Below, piece by piece: positions 63,269-64,000 of a DNA stretch of 64,000 nucleotides. The stretch comes from Mycolicibacterium cosmeticum (GTDB lineage: Bacteria > Actinomycetota > Actinomycetes > Mycobacteriales > Mycobacteriaceae). The stretch covers positions 3,100,001 through 3,164,000 of the forward strand of contig NZ_CCBB010000001.1 of assembly GCF_000613185.1 (NCBI RefSeq), written 5' to 3'. A model generated the notes under the pieces. It was not told where the DNA came from, did no database searches, and saw only the letters and a program-made list of their open reading frames with translations. Each line of letters begins with the position of its first letter. The stretch's first letter is position 1. Made by a program: the position numbers and the translations under genes.

Positions 63269-63754
63269 GTGAAACAAGCCGGGACCGTCGAATTCATCAC
63301 CGTTGCGCAGAGCGATCCGCTGGCCGCACCGCTGCTCGACGAGCTGAGCCAGGAGTACACGGCGCGCTACGGGGATCTCAGCGGCACCGAGTACGCCGAT
63401 ATGCGGGCGTACCCCGCCCACGAGTTCGCCGCGCCAGGCGGTGTGCTGATCGTCGGAGTGTCCGGCGGCGTCCCGGTCGCCGGGGGAGCGTTCCGGCGCC
63501 ACGACGCCGACACCGCCGAACTCAAACGGATCTGGACGTCCTCGGCGCACCGCGGGCGCGGCTACGGCAAGCTGGTGGTCGCCGAACTGGAGCGCATCGC
63601 CCGCGAACGCGGCTACCGCAGGGTGTGCCTCACCACCGGACCGCGCCAGCCCGAAGCGGTCGGCCTCTACCTGGCCAGCGGATACCGGCCGCTCTACGAC
63701 ACGTCGCTGCGGGCGGAGGACATCGGCGCCCACGCGTTCGAGAAGACGCTCTAA
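63269..63754 (+). CDS. GNAT-family N-acetyltransferase
   Basis: 161 aa. The acetyl-CoA loop motif is [21 protein letters not shown] (near residues 95-115), after the beta-strand [14 protein letters not shown]. The C-terminal YLASGYRPL is also typical. The acceptor is unknown. The GTG at 63269 fits the upstream TATAAC and the N-terminal conservation. It overlaps the convergent DJ-1/PfpI gene by 4 bp. Confidence 0.88.
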   Translation: MKQAGTVEFITVAQSDPLAAPLLDELSQEYTARYGDLSGTEYADMRAYPAHEFAAPGGVLIVGVSGGVPVAGGAFRRHDADTAELKRIWTSSAHRGRGYGKLVVAELERIARERGYRRVCLTTGPRQPEAVGLYLASGYRPLYDTSLRAEDIGAHAFEKTL

Positions 63755-64000
63755 GTGTGTGCCTTCACCGCGGCGAACTGATCGGTGATCGCCTGGCAGA
63801 ACGCCGGCAGGTCATCCGGTGAGCGGCTGGTGATCAGGTTGCCGTCGATGCAGACCGACTGGTCGACGACGGTCGCCCCGGCGTTGCGCAAATCGGTGCG
63901 GATGCTGGGGTAGGAGGTTAGGGTCCGATCCCGGACCACATCGGCCTCCACCAGCGTCCACGGTCCATGGCAGATGGCCGCGACCGGCTTGCCCGACCGC
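63751..64000 (-). CDS. DJ-1/PfpI family protein (5' part beyond the window)
   Basis: The last 82 residues are visible. AAICHGPW near the window edge is the nucleophile elbow (Cys-His) of the DJ-1/PfpI (class I glutamine amidotransferase-like) family, and [20 protein letters not shown] is its usual C-terminal region. Members act as glyoxalases, chaperones or proteases; the activity here is unassigned. Confidence 0.9.
   Translation of the reverse strand, partial: RSGKPVAAICHGPWTLVEADVVRDRTLTSYPSIRTDLRNAGATVVDQSVCIDGNLITSRSPDDLPAFCQAITDQFAAVKAHT

Overview
This window is about 70% G+C, uses many GTG and TTG starts, and carries MmpL, FAAL, Gap-family and carotenoid (crt) genes. It therefore looks like chromosome from a pigmented, fast-growing mycobacterium (Mycolicibacterium-like). 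That assignment is inferred from gene content, since no rRNA is present.

Region 1 (1-38.4 kb) is a lipopeptide locus. A giant NRPS that is open at the left edge supplies the end of an upstream epimerisation domain, then seven complete modules: C-A(N-methyltransferase)-T, C-A-T, C-A-T, C-A-T-E, C-A-T, C-A-T-E and C-A-T, followed by a thioesterase. It is translationally coupled to an MmpL transporter. Convergent to MmpL lies a 1,894-aa type I PKS, divergent from a fatty acyl-AMP ligase (FAAL) and a Gap-family membrane protein. The gene set resembles glycopeptidolipid loci (FAAL/PKS lipid arm, NRPS peptide, MmpL/Gap export). It differs in having an N-methylating module and a thioesterase ending. 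The PKS is very unusual: its KS has Gly instead of the catalytic Cys, and the DH, ER and KR regions have lost their key motifs, yet the frame is open and the AT serine and ACP serine remain.

Region 2 (38.4-44.1 kb) has mostly secreted single genes: a lipoprotein, a Tat-exported purple acid phosphatase, a small NIPSNAP-like protein, tail-to-tail GH6 and GH5/GH39-like glycosidases, a 499-bp stretch without a confident gene, and a small membrane protein.

Region 3 (44.1-53.2 kb) is a tightly coupled carotenoid operon on the minus strand (crtE-crtI-crtB-crtYc-crtYd-crtU-Rieske protein). Its order predicts an aromatic carotenoid such as isorenieratene. An APC permease-idi pair upstream supplies IPP isomerase.

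Region 4 (53.2-64 kb) looks like stress functions: a zinc alcohol dehydrogenase operon with a CsbD-like protein and an Ala-rich coiled-coil protein, an SDR-SRPBCC-FAD oxidoreductase operon, a GAF-ANTAR regulator, a DHA2 exporter with a fused winged-helix-like tail, a 55-aa secreted peptide with a strong terminator, a GNAT enzyme, and a DJ-1/PfpI gene cut by the right edge.

A recurring motif ties regions 2-4 together. Five close matches to the mycobacterial SigF promoter (GTTT-N15/16-GGGTAN) and two weaker ones sit in front of the carotenoid operon, the permease-idi pair, the alcohol dehydrogenase operon, the SDR operon, the small membrane protein, an unknown protein and possibly the exporter. 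In three cases the -10 element is only 9-10 nt from the start codon, which predicts leaderless mRNAs. The 44-63 kb part is therefore probably a SigF-controlled pigment and envelope-stress neighbourhood.
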